Source of the DNA: Antitrichia curtipendula
Taxonomy: Eukaryota; Streptophyta; Bryopsida; Hypnales; Leucodontaceae
Direction of reading: 5' to 3'
Length of the DNA stretch: 64,000 nucleotides
Assembly (NCBI GenBank): GCA_951230915.1
Contig: OX579635.1
Coordinates: 5,084,001-5,148,000, forward strand
The first letter of the stretch is position 1. The number at the start of each line of letters is the position of its first letter. The notes under the pieces were generated by a model. That model saw only the letters and a list, made by a program, of their open reading frames with translations, had not been told where the DNA came from and did no database searches. Positions 10,832 to 24,200 of the stretch are shown in pieces. The translations under genes and the position numbers were made by a program.

Positions 10832-12691
10832 ATGGGTATGTTGCCTCGCATCTCTCTGATCTTACATCTATCGATGTCGTCCCAGCAATTCCAATCCGCA
10901 TTTGTTTGGTTTCTTCTCTCAATCAATTTGACACTCTTTAGGAGAGGATTTTGAAGTTCATTTAGGGTTCTTGTCGCGGTAGCTTAATTCCACCATTATG
11001 GGAGGGCCGTTTCTGACCCTTGACGCATTTTAATTGGAGTTGCGATGCCCTCCTTGCTGCAAGTTTTACTCAAGGGTTTAGGATTCCCGTTATGAGTATT
11101 AGTAATCACGAATAATCATGCCGTTTAGTGGCTATGGACCGAAACGGGGAGGGTCTGCATTGAGACAAGCTCCATTTACAGTGACATTTACAGTGAATGT
11201 GAAGAGGATTGAGTAGAGCCAGCGCTGCAGGGAGATACAGGGACAGAGCCTATCGCTGCGTAGCTGCTTCTTTCTATTTACTGTTTGATGTACTAGTTTG
11301 TAGTTTTAGGGTTGATGCTATTAGATATTTGTGGAGGCGAAGTTGATTGATTTGAATTTTTGTTTTGATTCCAGTTGTTGGTTTAGGGTATGTTTTGTAT
11401 TTGTGTCATTCTAGCATGGGTGATATTTGTCCGCATTGAGTTGTGTTCGAGTATTTGGATGTTAATATATACTAGGTCAATTCTCCGTGCAGGTATCTCC
11501 AGGGATTCCACTCACAAGAGACGGTCAACTGGAGGCAAGAGAAAGTCATGGCGCAAGAAGCGCAAGTAATTGCTCCTTCTTTCTACTTCGTCTGATCTTA
11601 TCTCATATCTTTTTCTGTTGCAAAGTGACGGTTCACTGTGCCTGATACCGTGCTGTTCATGAGGACAGGTACGAGTTGGGAAGGCAGGGTGCCATGACCA
11701 AGCTGTCTAGCAACAAGACAGTAAGGCGCATCAGAGTTCGTGGAGGAAACTCCAAGTTTCGGGCACTGCGTCTGGATACTGGAAATTTCTCGTGGGGTTC
11801 TGAAGCCGTGACTCGCAAGTCGAGAATTCTCGACGTGGTTTACAACGCTTCGAACAATGAGCTTGTTCGTACCCAGACCCTGGTGAAGAACGCCATTATC
11901 CAGGTTGATGCTGCTCCTTTCCGGATCTGGTACAGCCAGCACTTCGGTCTTGAAATCGGGAAGAAGAAGAAGACCGTAGCGAAGAAGGACGAGGTACTTT
12001 ATTTTGATGGCAGCTTTGTTCTAGATTTCGCTGACTTCATTTCCAGCTTTATGATGATTTGGATATATTTTAGTTACAGGCGTGCATTGCATTGTTCAAG
12101 AAAATTGCTCATGGCTACTTTACTGTTTTGTAATCTCAGCAATCTGCTGAAGCAACCGAAGAAGAGAAGAAGCAAAGTAAGAATGTGTTGAAGAAAATTG
12201 CTAAGAGGCAAGTAGGCCAGAAGCTTGACTCTCATCTGGAGGATCAGTTTGCCAGCGGCAGGCTGCTGGCTTGCATTTCATCTCGACCTGGCCAATGTGG
12301 CCGGTCTGATGGGTATGTTACTTTTCTTGTTTCTCTTTAATTTTGCTTAATATTTCTTCACTGCTCCCAGCTCGATCACACTACTTAATTAAATTGCGGA
12401 TGATTTCACTATTTTAGTGAGACTCGTTCAGTTTTAGTGAATAGACACCTTTTGTACCTGGTGTATCAAATCCATCACTGTAGATTCTGTTATTATTGAG
12501 TTATAAAATGCAGTATTTGGACATGTGGAATATTTTGCCATTCATGATCTGGAAATTAGAACGGTCTATTTTCATTTAGTCGTGTTCTAATATGGATTTT
12601 GGAATTCCCCAGATATATTTTGGAAGGCCAGGAGCTTCAGTTCTACCAGAGGAAGATTCAGAAGAAGAAGGGCAAGGGTGCCGCTTCTTAA
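10832..12691 (+). CDS. RPS8: 40S ribosomal protein S8 (eS8)
   Basis: Small-subunit ribosomal protein eS8. Inferred exons: 10832-10835 (only ATGG), 11493-11565, 11669-11993, 12140-12312 and 12613-12691. These give 217 residues, within the usual range. The sequence follows the family throughout: [20 protein letters not shown] at the start, [75 protein letters not shown] and a lysine-rich C-terminus [12 protein letters not shown]. The first coding exon holds only four bases, so the gene is easily mis-annotated from its open frames. TATA and telo-box lie upstream. It converges on SEC61B. Confidence 0.96.
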
Positions 12692-14455
12692 GCTTATTAG
12701 GTGGCTGGAATTGATGTGCCTGGGATCACGGTTTAGGGAGTCGACGAGAGTGTGCTCCTTGTACGTGTGTAGGCTATCTTGTAATGAAGTTCTCACTCCA
12801 TAAGCTCAGACCAACTGGTTGGAAGTTTTGATCTGCAGTCCATTTTGCCTTACTAATAGAGTCTCTTGCTGAGTGCGTATGATGCTCCTACACAATTGGT
12901 CCAAAGTCCTCAGTAATTTTATTGCTTTTTAGAGAGTTGCAGAACGATTTCACAGTGCACCTGTGAATATTACTTTTGGAGGGTGATCCCTAAGACTCTT
13001 TATCCTTAACTTATTGTCGGATTAGTCGAAATGCAAGCATATACTGAAATTCTAGGACTCATGCGACATTGCTTGCTCACATGAAAGACCTGTAGGATTA
13101 CTCCTGTGCCCCAAAAATAATTCTGTGATTTGAGTAGAGTAGTTATACTAGGCTCAGTTTGGAAGTGCACTAGAAAAAACGAATATGCAGATAACGGAAC
13201 GCGTAATGCAAACACGTGGTACCCTCGAACCATGGAGTTATTTTGTTTTAACTAGTTTTCTCAAAGTCGCATAATTATTTTGGGTTAGAGGAGTATCAGA
13301 CACTCCAAAGTCCATATTCCAAATGATAAACAAAAGTGTTGTGGGGAGATGTTTTGTCCCAATATTTTCTCATTCATCCAAACTATTTCTTAAATCTTTA
13401 TGAACCAACCTTTTGTACTGATCAAGTGAATGAAATTGATGAAATCAATATATCTGTACAAAGATGCAGGCTGTGGGGAGATTAGGTCTCAATGATCTCT
13501 ACGAAGCTGGAGTACAAGACTACAAGTGACGAATGCTCTGGGCTCCCGACGTTGTGCTTGTGAATAGCTCCCATAAGTAGGAGGCTCTTGAAGCAACCCT
13601 TCAAGAGCTGATTGCATTTTCAGGGAAGCTACACTCCTTGAAACAGAAAAATGGAATTAGCATCTAATGTTTCATATTTTCGATTTTTCATATTTTTCGA
13701 TTTTTGAAGTTGAAACGCAGTGGTTTCTATAAGAGAACCCCTCCTGAAATGTACAATGTTGGTACAATGAAGAAAGTAAAATGTACCCGTGTTAGATGTA
13801 GCTTTTAGAGCCAGGTCGCTTTTAGAGACACCTACCTTAGTGATGACATCGTGTGACCAAAATACTTCAGAACATGTACGAACATTCGGTACATGATGCA
13901 CAGAGACTCTTCCAGTATTTCCACAACTCACCAACCTGTTTAACTCTTTAAAACCCCGAAGTCCACATTCGGGGTGATGTTCCATCCAAATGACTTCTCA
14001 GTCATTCATCCAAAAGTCTACTTGAATTCTCAAAAGAAAACCTTCTTTTATAAAGATATAAGAAGAGAAGTGCAGAAATTCAAACATAAATTTGGGCGAA
14101 AAAGGTCCTGGAACACGGAGATAGAAACAATCAACTCATAAAACCCAAAACCATCAATGAATATAAGCAAGCAGCGTTCTACGAATTAAGGATGCCTTAA
14201 TGAACATCATTCTCAAATCATCAGGCGATATCTGGCTAAAGGCTTTCTCAGCACGATCTGTGGCGTTCTACTTCGAGCATGATTCCACACCCCTTAGTGC
14301 ACAGTTTGTGAGCCTTGCAAGCTCCTGTTGAGCGTACCTACGGTATTGATCTTCACTGCAAAAAGTAAAGCCCTGATCGCCACGTCGATCTGCTCTACAA
14401 TTTCCTACTGAAAATTCCTACTGAGACAAAAACGGGATCTCAGAAACATCAAGAC
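12692..14455. other. Convergent intergenic region RPS8/SEC61B
   Basis: Holds the 3' UTRs of both neighbours. Both strands were read for splice-linked coding segments and none was recognised; frames at 13006-13233 and 13629-13985 are short and unlike any family I know. No clear repeat was seen. Confidence 0.55.
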
Positions 14456-14806
14456 CTAGGCCGCCTTGGTTCGGTAGCCGTACAGCTTCCCGACCACATG
14501 GAGGCAGGTCACAAACCCGATGAACATGAGGCTCATGACGAGCACAACAGTAGGGGTGATTTTCAGACCGGGGGCGTCATCGGTGTAAAACCGCAACATA
14601 TTGTTGCTGTTTCCACTCCTGAACGTGCCGCTGCCACTTGCACCGCCACTACCGGTCGACGTGGTGCGTCTCCTCCTCAGCCCTGAACCCCCGGTTCCCT
14701 TGGGAGGAGCTCCGGAAGATGCTGATCTCGGCAATGCTCCACCCGGAGCGGCTCCCCTCGCCGAGGAGGCTGTGGTGGACGCCTGACTCTGCGACCCCTT
14801 CGCCAT
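14456..14806 (-). CDS. SEC61B: Sec61 translocon beta subunit
   Basis: Tail-anchored beta subunit of the ER Sec61 protein-conducting channel. It has 116 residues in one uninterrupted coding exon. The N-terminal half is a Ser/Gly/Ala/Pro-rich cytosolic segment with a basic LRRRRTT patch. It is followed by the signature [20 protein letters not shown] and one membrane segment (about residues 84-106, [20 protein letters not shown]), ending [11 protein letters not shown]. An acceptor-like TTTTGTTCAG about 30 bp upstream of the ATG suggests an intron in the 5' UTR. Coding GC is higher than the flanks. Confidence 0.95.
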   Translation of the reverse strand: MAKGSQSQASTTASSARGAAPGGALPRSASSGAPPKGTGGSGLRRRRTTSTGSGGASGSGTFRSGNSNNMLRFYTDDAPGLKITPTVVLVMSLMFIGFVTCLHVVGKLYGYRTKAA

Positions 14807-15806
14807 CGCTACTTTCCTCGTTCACTTAACACCTTCGAATCTCTGAACAAAATGGAGAAATAAGCATCAAACAAGCCTCAAACCTCAAACCAATGCAGGA
14901 TCGGATACTGGAAAGAAGGCGCACACCCTAATCGAGCTTACAAAACACCACAGAAACCACCAAAAAGACAGGAAAAGGTCCCAAAAGAAGCGCAATGGAA
15001 GAAGGATTGGAATGCGAGAATCGAAAACGAAGCGGCGTCGAACCTTGATGGAAGACGCGGAATCGCAAGCAGACCTGGCGGAGGAAGGGGAACCGGAATG
15101 TCTGAGGGTTTGCAGAGTTCAAGACGCACACACGAGTTGACTGATCATTGAAGAAGACGCGTTGTTAGGGCCCCGATGTCGGACATGGAACCCATGCCCC
15201 CCTGTGACGTCAAAAGAGTCTATCGCCGCGGTCTGGGAACCAATGGGTGTTGGATCTGCGATTTACTGCCATTTGGACTCGCATCCTATTTCCGTGGGAA
15301 GACGCCTAATCCTTTCTTCTGATTATTATTTCTTTGGGGATGTTGGACCCCTCAAAATTATTTTCCTTGAAAGACAAGTGCAACCTGCACATAACACAGG
15401 TCGTTTCATATTTATTGGACTTTTACAGGATTAGTTGTGAATTTTCAAAGTTTGCATCATACAAGCACTTATTTGTGCAATATCACTCATCACTTGGCCT
15501 TGAATGAACCTAAAGCGGATCGAAAACAAAATCCAGGCATATAATAGTAAATACATTTATAGTTTCATAATATATCCATTTTTCATATTTTTTTTAATAC
15601 ATTCCACCAAACCAATACTTTCAAACACATCAATAACTATTTCAACAATATTAATAATAGATATTGTAGGGATAGCTTTTTCAAAGTAGAAACAATTTTA
15701 GAACACCCAACTTCCTTAGTCCTCCTAATTCTTGGGAGCCTTATATGTTGATATTGATAACAATAGTATCTTGGAGAGTAGTGTTTTTTTTTTCATTTTC
15801 CATGAA

Positions 15807-16060
15807 GTGGCGAAGTGGCGATATTAAATGTTACGGTGGTGCTCCAAGTTTCAACATTCATCCAAGTACTGTATAGAAAATGTGATACTATGTATCTATA
15901 ATTCTATTTTCATTTACAATGTGGCAATTTCATCTAAGATTTTTCTTGAACTTGAAGTTTTTTGGTGATTTCATCCAAAATTTTACTAAAAATTTCCTAT
16001 AGGCTTGGTGCTAGGTCAAAAAATTTGGTGCAATTTTGCACCAAATCGCCGGAAAAAAAC
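15807..16060. repeat. Dispersed repeat, inverse copy at 26940-27200
   Basis: Shares in order GTGGCG, TAAATGTTA, CAAGTTTCAACATTCATCCA, TTTTCATTTACAATGTGGCA, ATTTCATC and AATTTTGCACC with the reverse complement of 26940-27200. No terminal repeat or coding frame is seen. Confidence 0.6.
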
Positions 16061-16149
16061 CCACTGTTGGAGAGTACCCATAATTTCTTAATCTTATGAA
16101 GTAAAAGGGCCCAAAAATTGGCAAATGCACATATCCATTAAAATAACAA

Positions 16150-16441
16150 ATGCACCATTTAGGACATTTTTTCACACAAATGTGACCTTGAGAAGTACAA
16201 CTGCCCAGATTTTTGTAGGAACAAAAAAAGGATTTTTGTCACTTCAAACACAATTATCTTGCAATCCACACGGTATAAATTTCTGAAATGTTTTCCACAA
16301 CTTCTCAAACTAATTTGACACAAGATCCTACGGTTACATTTTTCCTAAAAAAAATTTCTTCTAAAATTAGGTACTTGTATTAGAAATAGCAGTTTTGGAG
16401 TGTCTTGGGTGAAAACATAGTCTCTGACCTTTAGGGGTTAA
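16150..16441 (-). mobile_element. Truncated TTAA-CCCCTAAAG family element
   Basis: The right terminus CCTTTAGGGGTTAA is intact at 16428-16441. The internal phrases GACATTTTTTCACACAAA, CTGCCCAGATTTTTG, AATTATCTTGCAATCCAC and GATCCTACGGTTAC match the right part of the copy at 57405-58347. The rest of the element is missing, so this is a solo end fragment. Confidence 0.75.
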
Positions 16442-17904
16442 ACCTTGTAAAGTATTTTGAAGACCATGTGCGTTGTTTAACAATGTTATGAGGGCACTCA
16501 TATGAATTGAATGAATTTGAGTAGCAATTTCTAAATAATAGCTCTCTACTTCAAAAATATTTTCCTATGTAATAGACGTGTTGGTAATTTACAGATTTTG
16601 CAACTTGAAATACTTACACAAAAAGGAAGAGGAACCTTATTCCATTTTTGGCTACCCCAACTCCATTTCTTGAAAAGCGCACCTAAACCACCCCTATCAT
16701 ATTCCTATCCACCCCCAAATCTTAAGAGATTGGTGTCTCTTAAAAGTCATCCATTTTGGTATACACATGTATATCATTGGTTTAAGAAAATCCAAAAGTA
16801 CTCATTGGAAGTCAAACTACTATAGAAGACCTCCCTTTTTCACACAAAATTTGGAGGTTGAATAGTTTCACTTTTGTCCCACATAGAAGAATTATTTGTC
16901 ATTCATTGGCCAAAAAACGGCCGCAGCATTGTTTATGGGTTAATGGATTGACCAAGTGCAATTCATGTCCAAAGTCATGTTAAGGCACCCTCTGCAAGGT
17001 TAGTTGAACAGGTTCATTATAATTATATATAAACTCAAGTTTGTTGGTTGTGTATTAAAATATATAAAGAATGAATTTTCTGTATTTTTTTGGGCGAAAG
17101 TCAAACCCTTTCTAGATTCCTACGCTGCATAAAGTTTTCAGATTTTTCATTCATCTCTCTTACCATATTTGTGACCCAGAAATTTTCGAACACCCAGTGA
17201 GCACAAGTTTTGGGGCAGTCTGACAAAGCAGTGCTCCCGGTTATGTCAACCAGGTCTCAATCAGGGTAAACTTGTTCGCCACTGGCAAATCAACACAACC
17301 ATGAAATTCCAATTTGTATAAAGAAGGGGGTCACTAATAGTGTATTAGCATTGCACAGGAGCAAGCCAAAGATACCGACAAGTGACAATTCATTTCGGAC
17401 ACAAATGCTATCTTTTACACGCGGGCTTCATGGCATAATAGAATGCAGTCTACATCCCTTTGCTGATGCAGATACCCAGAGGCAGAAAACTTGTGACCAA
17501 GACGATGTTGGCAGTAAACACCAGGCACCTGAACTAACAGAAGAGCAATGACAAGCATCACAATTTATTTCCCTGCTTGAAGTTCATATGTTCAGACAAG
17601 GATTTGTAGTCTGTGATGCAACTAATGCAACGTCTGTAGTGCAACTAATGAGCAAACAATACTGTAAAAATGTGTTCACTCCAAAAAAGTCGGAGCTTAT
17701 AAACTCAAAAGCCGATCGATATAAGATACTACTCACGAAATCAGTTCCGAACGGCCTTGAATGAGCTCCCTACTTTCCATGCCCCTTGGACTGTCTCAAG
17801 TCGTTTTGATGTCTTGCCTGTCTGCGAGCAAATCATCATATACTGTTGACAAGAGACACTCCAAGCAAATCATCCTTAACTGGCAGAGGAGCTTCTCCGA
17901 TGTA

Positions 17905-18249
17905 CTAATGGGCGTTTCTAACCAGGTCAGCCTCCATCTGTTCCACGAAATCTTGGTTGTCCTGTTCCATATTCATCATGTAGGCGCCTAACTGTTCACC
18001 AGGGTACAAACCGTGATTCAGTCGGGAGAACAACGAAAAACGCACATGAAGTAGCACTAGACAAATTCAAGCGGCCTGAAGTTTGAGAGGCAAAACATGA
18101 TCTTAACGTAAAAGAGAAGAAAGGCGTACCCAATTGGAAAACCAAGCGCTGGAATAAGTGTCATTCAAGAGTCCTCTGGTATGTTGAGGGCTATCTTGAG
18201 AATATTCCGTGCACGGCAGTTGAAGTTCTCTATGTTGTTCAATCACCGA
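17905..18249 (-). CDS. Possible extra 3' exons of SMG8
   Basis: On the minus strand, 18249-18130 is open and ends NDTYSSAWFSNW at a donor (TGG|GTACGC). A phase-0 acceptor at 17992-17994 leads into 17991-17905, which reads LGAYMMNMEQDNQDF, then VEQMEADLVRNAH and a stop. The join looks protein-like, but both parts lie beyond the SMG8 stop at 18255. They would join SMG8 in frame if 18290-18250 (41 nt, GT...AG) were spliced out or absent. That is shorter than normal plant introns. I do not recognise the peptide; it may be an alternative SMG8 C-terminus or a chance frame. Confidence 0.3.
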
Positions 18250-18254
18250 CTAAT

Positions 18255-21200
18255 TCACTGCCATGCCAGAGTTTCCACAGCTCCTGATACCTTCGCATGC
18301 AAACGCAGCGCAGTGCCTTTAACAAGCCAAGCTGAACGTTCAGGAGCATCCTTCTGATGGCTCAGAGGTCGAAGGTTACCATTCTTCTCAACGGTGTGAT
18401 AAACAAACGGTAACCGAAGCACAAGAAAGCTGTCAGGTGGTAACACAATTTCTGTGGCACCAGAAACATTGGTACCCTCCTTTTCGACTCCCTGCTGTAA
18501 ATGCTCCTGCTGCTTTGGTGTGCCTGATGAGGAGAGATCCTGATGTGTAGGCAGCCATAATACAGCAAATCTTTAGCAGATTAAAATACCAGCGGACTAA
18601 GACAGTCCAGCCAAGCATTCAATAAAAACTTGCTAGGAAGTTAATCGAATCCAGACTTAAGAAATGAAATGCAAGGTGATATAAACACCTACGAGAAGTC
18701 AATTTGGACAACAAAAGCTTTTCAACTGGATTATAAACAAACTAAACTTGTATTCAAGTTCGCATGTTGTGGTGTACCTCAAATTGAACAACAGCTTGAG
18801 TTGTGAGTGTCATCAAGGGGGTCGGAGGTGTGACCTGTTGCAGTTCAGCAAGAATTAAGGATAATATCCATCAAAATTTGAAAGACGCAGGACCGACCAG
18901 CTTGACATGATTGGATCCCAAAACTTACTTCTCATTGAACAACTAAGAGAGCCCAAATCTAGCACAGAAACAGAAGACAATACGGTAGCCGATTGGGTCC
19001 TAAGTTCTAAGAAGTGTACCAAAAAAATTCGTTGAAGCTGCGATACACAGCCCGCATAGATCATGTCCTCCCGTTTTTCCTCACGGCCAGCTGAAGCCTC
19101 ACAATGAGGGCAGTGCATGTAAATGGGTAGATCCATCCCTAGTAGCAAATGCCCCTCTCCAGAACCTTTTACTATTCTCATTACCTCCGATCCTTCTCTT
19201 GTCTTCTTATCACTTACAATATCATTTGATGTTACAGATTCATTCATAACAGATATCCTTGAGTCAAGTCTAGTTACTGTATCTAGCTCGGAAACCACAT
19301 GACTAGGAATAGACTGAGGATAAGATAGTCCTAGACTTTGAACATAATTAGCAGAGAGAAAAAAGCGATGTCCATGAGGACATTCATGCTCAAAACCGAC
19401 ATAAACATTAAGACGTTGTACGCTTGAAGTATTGTCACTGTCAGCAAAGGGTGCATCATGGGCAGGTTCTTTGTCTTCTTTGTCTGCATCAATTTTCAAC
19501 GAAGCCATACCATGCCCCACTACTATATTCTTCAATGAGTCATTCCTTGCTCCAGAGCGAATCTCCTCAACACTATTGGATCTGTCCATAACACTTGACG
19601 ACCTTGAAGCTTTCAAGGGTGTCGTCTTCGTTTTCTGTGGCAAAGGAGGGAAAGCAGAGTCGCCACCATAATTGACATTTGATGAAGAACTCATGCTCAC
19701 CGAAGATTTGTCCATTCTGGAAGTGGAGGTTCTGCCAGCGACCCTGCTGTTCTCCCCAAGTGATCCCTTCTCTGCTACTCTGCTGTAAAGACTTTGCTCT
19801 ACTTGAGGTCCCTGTTTAGGGTCTATTGAACCATTCTGAGAGCCGGAGAACGTATAATTAGCATGATCGGGCTCTATTTCTGCTTTATGAGACTCCAGGA
19901 TGACGTCTGCCTTTGCTGGCAGGGCACCTGCTGCAAAATTGTTTTCACCATACAACACCACCATATCCCACAAGGACAGATATTTGTGTTCGGGAATAAA
20001 TCCTATTTGCATCAAGCCGCTACCAGGTTGGTAATATCGTGCACTTCCTAGACGGATAAGACTCCAGGATGAGCCCCCCATATAATTGTCACTGCTACTA
20101 GGAGGCAGGAACATGGAAGGTAACGAATCCTCACAATTACGAAATCGAAAGAATGTCACATTTGCACTTCCATAGTCAAAGGGGTCCTTCCTTAACTTTC
20201 TGGAGCGACCACAAGCACAAGCATGGAGAAACATCACACCACTCGAATGTGGCTTGCATACACCCCCTCCTGTCACATTGCATTCGCTGTCAAGTAGCAT
20301 AGATCATGAAAAAATAATTGCAATGAGAGGAATCAGAGGAAGGACAAAAAAAGTGGATGGGAGAGGAAAATCTAGTGGCCATTTCAGATACCTTAGTACT
20401 ACATTATTGACACTACACAGCTATGAAAAGTAGACGAGGTGATGAACACAAACGCTTGGCCACACAGGATAAAGGTATAAAAGAAAGACTGGAGAAACTT
20501 GACCAGTATTCAAATTTTCACCTTTTGTATGCCTCTTCTGCACTGTGGTTTGTGTCAATACTCCAGGGTCACAAGCTTCCAGTGAGGAATCCGAATATTC
20601 AACATCATGAACGAGATGTCTACAAGGTTTTCCAGTGAGGCTCACAGCGTCACATAGCTGCCGTCCAGCATGCCAGATGGATTCGCAACTCGCAGTCAAC
20701 TTTCCAACATACGATGGGACGGCTGGTCCTCTGACCATACTCTGGAAAACAACCAGAGCTTTCTGGAGATGAGCATTATGGACAATAGTAGGGTATGTGG
20801 ACGGAAGGTCTTCCAAATAGACCTCAAGCGCCGTTGGAAGTGATCTCTTGCACCACGTCTTAGAAAATTTGTGATCAAGGTCAATCGCACTCTCCAGACT
20901 GGAAATGACCCCATCAAGAGAAGCTACCCGCTGTCGGGCCACTGTTGACGAATTTGATGTTCCTCCAGTGGAATTTGCGTGTGTCGCGCCTTGTGACGAC
21001 TGAGAATACCTCCTCATGCTTTTACGAGGAGAGCTTTCTTGGCTTTTCAGATTATCGATTTTTTCAGGAGTTTCAGTTTCAGTTTTCATGGAATCTCGGT
21101 TTTCCCAAGCTGAAGCTAAGGCATCTGCAAGAATCTGGGAGGCAGAAAACCACGCACTTACCGTTGGTAGATCAGGGGGATTGTGCAGGGGTTTCGTGGC

Positions 21201-24200
21201 TCCACCTGCCCCTCCAGATGCGCTTGCAGCAGCTGCAGCTGCAGCAGCAGCAACCATACCAGCACCACCAGAACTGCCTGTCATTGCAACCAAAATAGCA
21301 TGAAAGAAAGACAGAAGAACCCACAACACCACACAAATAAAGCCGTAATTGATGCTCGACTAAAACCGCGAGAATTTGCTTTGAGCGAATACGGTCTACT
21401 TTTGCTCACTAGTGTTTAAAAACATAGAGGTGGTAACCCATAGAACTGCAGGCGGGAAAAGCGCTTGCCATCACAGAGCTTCAGATTATGCGCGGGAATG
21501 GGATGATACTCGTATGCATGTCTTAGTAACTTCTCGAATTGAATGAAATAATTGATTTCAAATATGTGTCCATCACATTCAACAGTAACATTGCCAAATG
21601 TGAAGACTAAGAATTAAGAGGCGTACCTGTTGCTGTACTGGCAATGGCCCCCCTCCCTCTTAATATTTCTGTATGCCTCAACAAAAAATCCTTAATCGCT
21701 TGAATGTCGTCCAGTACGGGCTCAGAAAGTCCTGCATTACACCAGAACAATATCCAAGGCTTTCAACGCAAGTTACTAAACACAAGTCTCATGTATTAGC
21801 GAGAATCTATCATTATCTATTTGATTTGGAATAACTAAAATTGTGATCTAAACAGAATAATTCAAAACTTGCCATATTCATAATCCAGCTTGGACCCTCG
21901 ACATAAGCCAGACAGTACAGTAAGGTCTACTTCATTTACGAATTTTTCAGTCAGTTTTCACTACAAAGCTCAGCAAGCAACTTTAGGAAGCTCTAGCAGG
22001 CTCAAAAATGAACCGATTTAGAAACCCCAAATTGCAGTGAAGTGAAAAATAAATAATTTAAAATTATACAACAACTTGGATTCCTTTTATACACTATCTA
22101 CCATTTCATAGATAACCTTTGGAAGATAGTCAAAGATTTCTTGCATTTGGGTGAAGAACAAACAAGAAATCATATAAGCAATTCAAGTGTTATGAAAATA
22201 AGTATCTCTAAAGCAATTGTGAAGGTTCATTTCTTATATGTACCATTGAATACAAGTTGTAATTTTCACAAATGTTGGCAACACTAGATAGTACATAGTG
22301 TATAGAAAACATCAAACTCTTTGTATCATTTTCAAATACATATGTGCGTTTGTAATGATGATAAAGTACACTTCAGTGTGATTCCAACGCAATTTGAAAT
22401 TCAAAATTCCGTTCATTTTTGGCAGGATCCAATAATTCGTAAATGAAATAGACCTTACTGTACTTTCTATACCCTAAAATATTGACAGATAGACCGTGAA
22501 GACCAAAGTCTCTCAGGAGATGTACCTGCCAGGTTCAATGTTTGAGTAGAAGGTTCTCCCATATTCCTCAGGAAATTGGCAAGCACATCTGAAATCTCCT
22601 CAAGTCCAGCTCCTTGTCGATTAGAAGCTCTATCAATAAAAACAGCAGCCCGGCTTTGATCAAGTGCAAAAAGTGCACCTCCATTTCCAGCTCCACCAAA
22701 TGTATTCACACCGCCAGTAAGGCCTCGGAGAGCGGCTGCTGCAGATCCAGAAGACCCGCCTTCACCTACCACACTCGCTAGAGTCCGACACTTCTTTAGA
22801 AGAAACCTAATCTGCGCTTCCGTTGATGCTTGCAACTTCTTTCGAACACCTCCCTCCGTCTTGTTTCCAGGCCTGCTTGATCCCGGATTCGAAAGTGAAG
22901 ACCGTGACAGTCTACTGTAAGTACTTCCAGGAGATGAAGACGACCCTGGCCCACTATGTAAACTGCTGGGAACTCCCGGACCTTCCGCAGCATCTTCGGC
23001 AATGGATCCCAATATGTTAAAGCCAGAAGCAGACTCTGTACATTCTTCTAAGCACACAAAAAGAGCGACAGGCGTGCACTGACCAGGATACAAAACAGGA
23101 GCGGGTCCACCTGTGTACCCATTTGAAGAGCTCTGTCGGCCAGCAGAAACCCCTACCCCCCTACTTCCGACCATGTCCCGAGAGGCGACCCCTGCACGGG
23201 GGGATGGAGAAGATCTGCCAGCCGTTTGAGGTAGAACATTGGGGAGCACTTGAGTTTTGACGAAAGGTGCAAGGGCGTGCTTTGCAGTTTGTAAAGTACG
23301 AAACATCCGAAGATAGCGTGGATCAAAGCGCGAGCCCTCTTGAACAATCAATAGAATGTGACACACCTACAAAAGAAACCCTATAAGAAAATAACTCATG
23401 GGAAACACTATTCCACAAAATAACAAAAGATATTCGCCCTATCAAATAAACGAAAAACCAACACCAGAGACAGTCGCAAACATGTGTAGGTGCAGATCTA
23501 CACACTATCCACGTATATTTGGATCGAGAATAAGAAAAAAGAGTTGCGAACGCTGTCGACTAACTTCGAACTGACTGGAGAACAGTACCAGTTGTGCGGT
23601 AATTTGTCTACATCCTAGCAACGAACCCTAAGAAGCAAGTTCAGCCCGAGTAATAAATAGACAACTGAATTTTAAATTCAAAGGGTGGTTTCTTCGACTG
23701 GCATATCCAATGCTTGATGAATGGCTTCGCACTTTTGAGGTGCTGAATTTCCAGCGTTATGACATCCAAATTGTCTAGAGAGACTTCAATTATCCAAAAG
23801 CTAAATCTTTTATACCTTAGGTTGTAATACTCAAATACCCATCTCTATCTGCAGGGTTTAGGGTGCACAGGCCATAATCAGTGTCATTTGTAGATTTATG
23901 ATCAACTGCAATTGGATCGACAACTCCTTGACAACGAACCCTGATTCTGACAAAACTTCGCTCCCGCATGACAGCCTAACCATAGAAGAAAAGTGCCTAG
24001 TGATCGATCAAAGAGAGAAAGAAGATTAGAGAGAAAACCTTACAGAAAACATGAACAGCAAACCGCGAAGACTGTCGGCTTCATGTCGCTCCAGTGCCTC
24101 GGCCAGGGTTTCTCCAGTTCGATTCTCTCCCGCCAAGCATTCACCAGGCGAAGAACCCCAGACGTACTGAACATACAATACGCCCTTCTCACGGTCGTAG

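Larger units (their letters stand above)
14807..18254. other. Intergenic region SEC61B/SMG8 with repeats
   Basis: 14807-15150 is the SEC61B leader and promoter. From 15440 the sequence is AT-rich. 15807-16060 matches 26940-27200 in inverse orientation. 16150-16441 is a truncated copy of the TTAA-CCCCTAAAG family. 17905-18249 holds possible extra 3' exons of the SMG8 gene. Nothing else was recognised; 17150-17900 shows no family match on either strand. Confidence 0.6.

Noticed and set aside
14498..14829. Plus-strand frames over SEC61B
   Set aside because: Antisense shadows of the GC-rich SEC61B coding exon.
20281..20300. Acceptor GACAG at about 20282 for SMG8 exon 5
   Set aside because: Joining it to the exon 4 donor creates a stop. 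The acceptor before 20269 keeps the frame.
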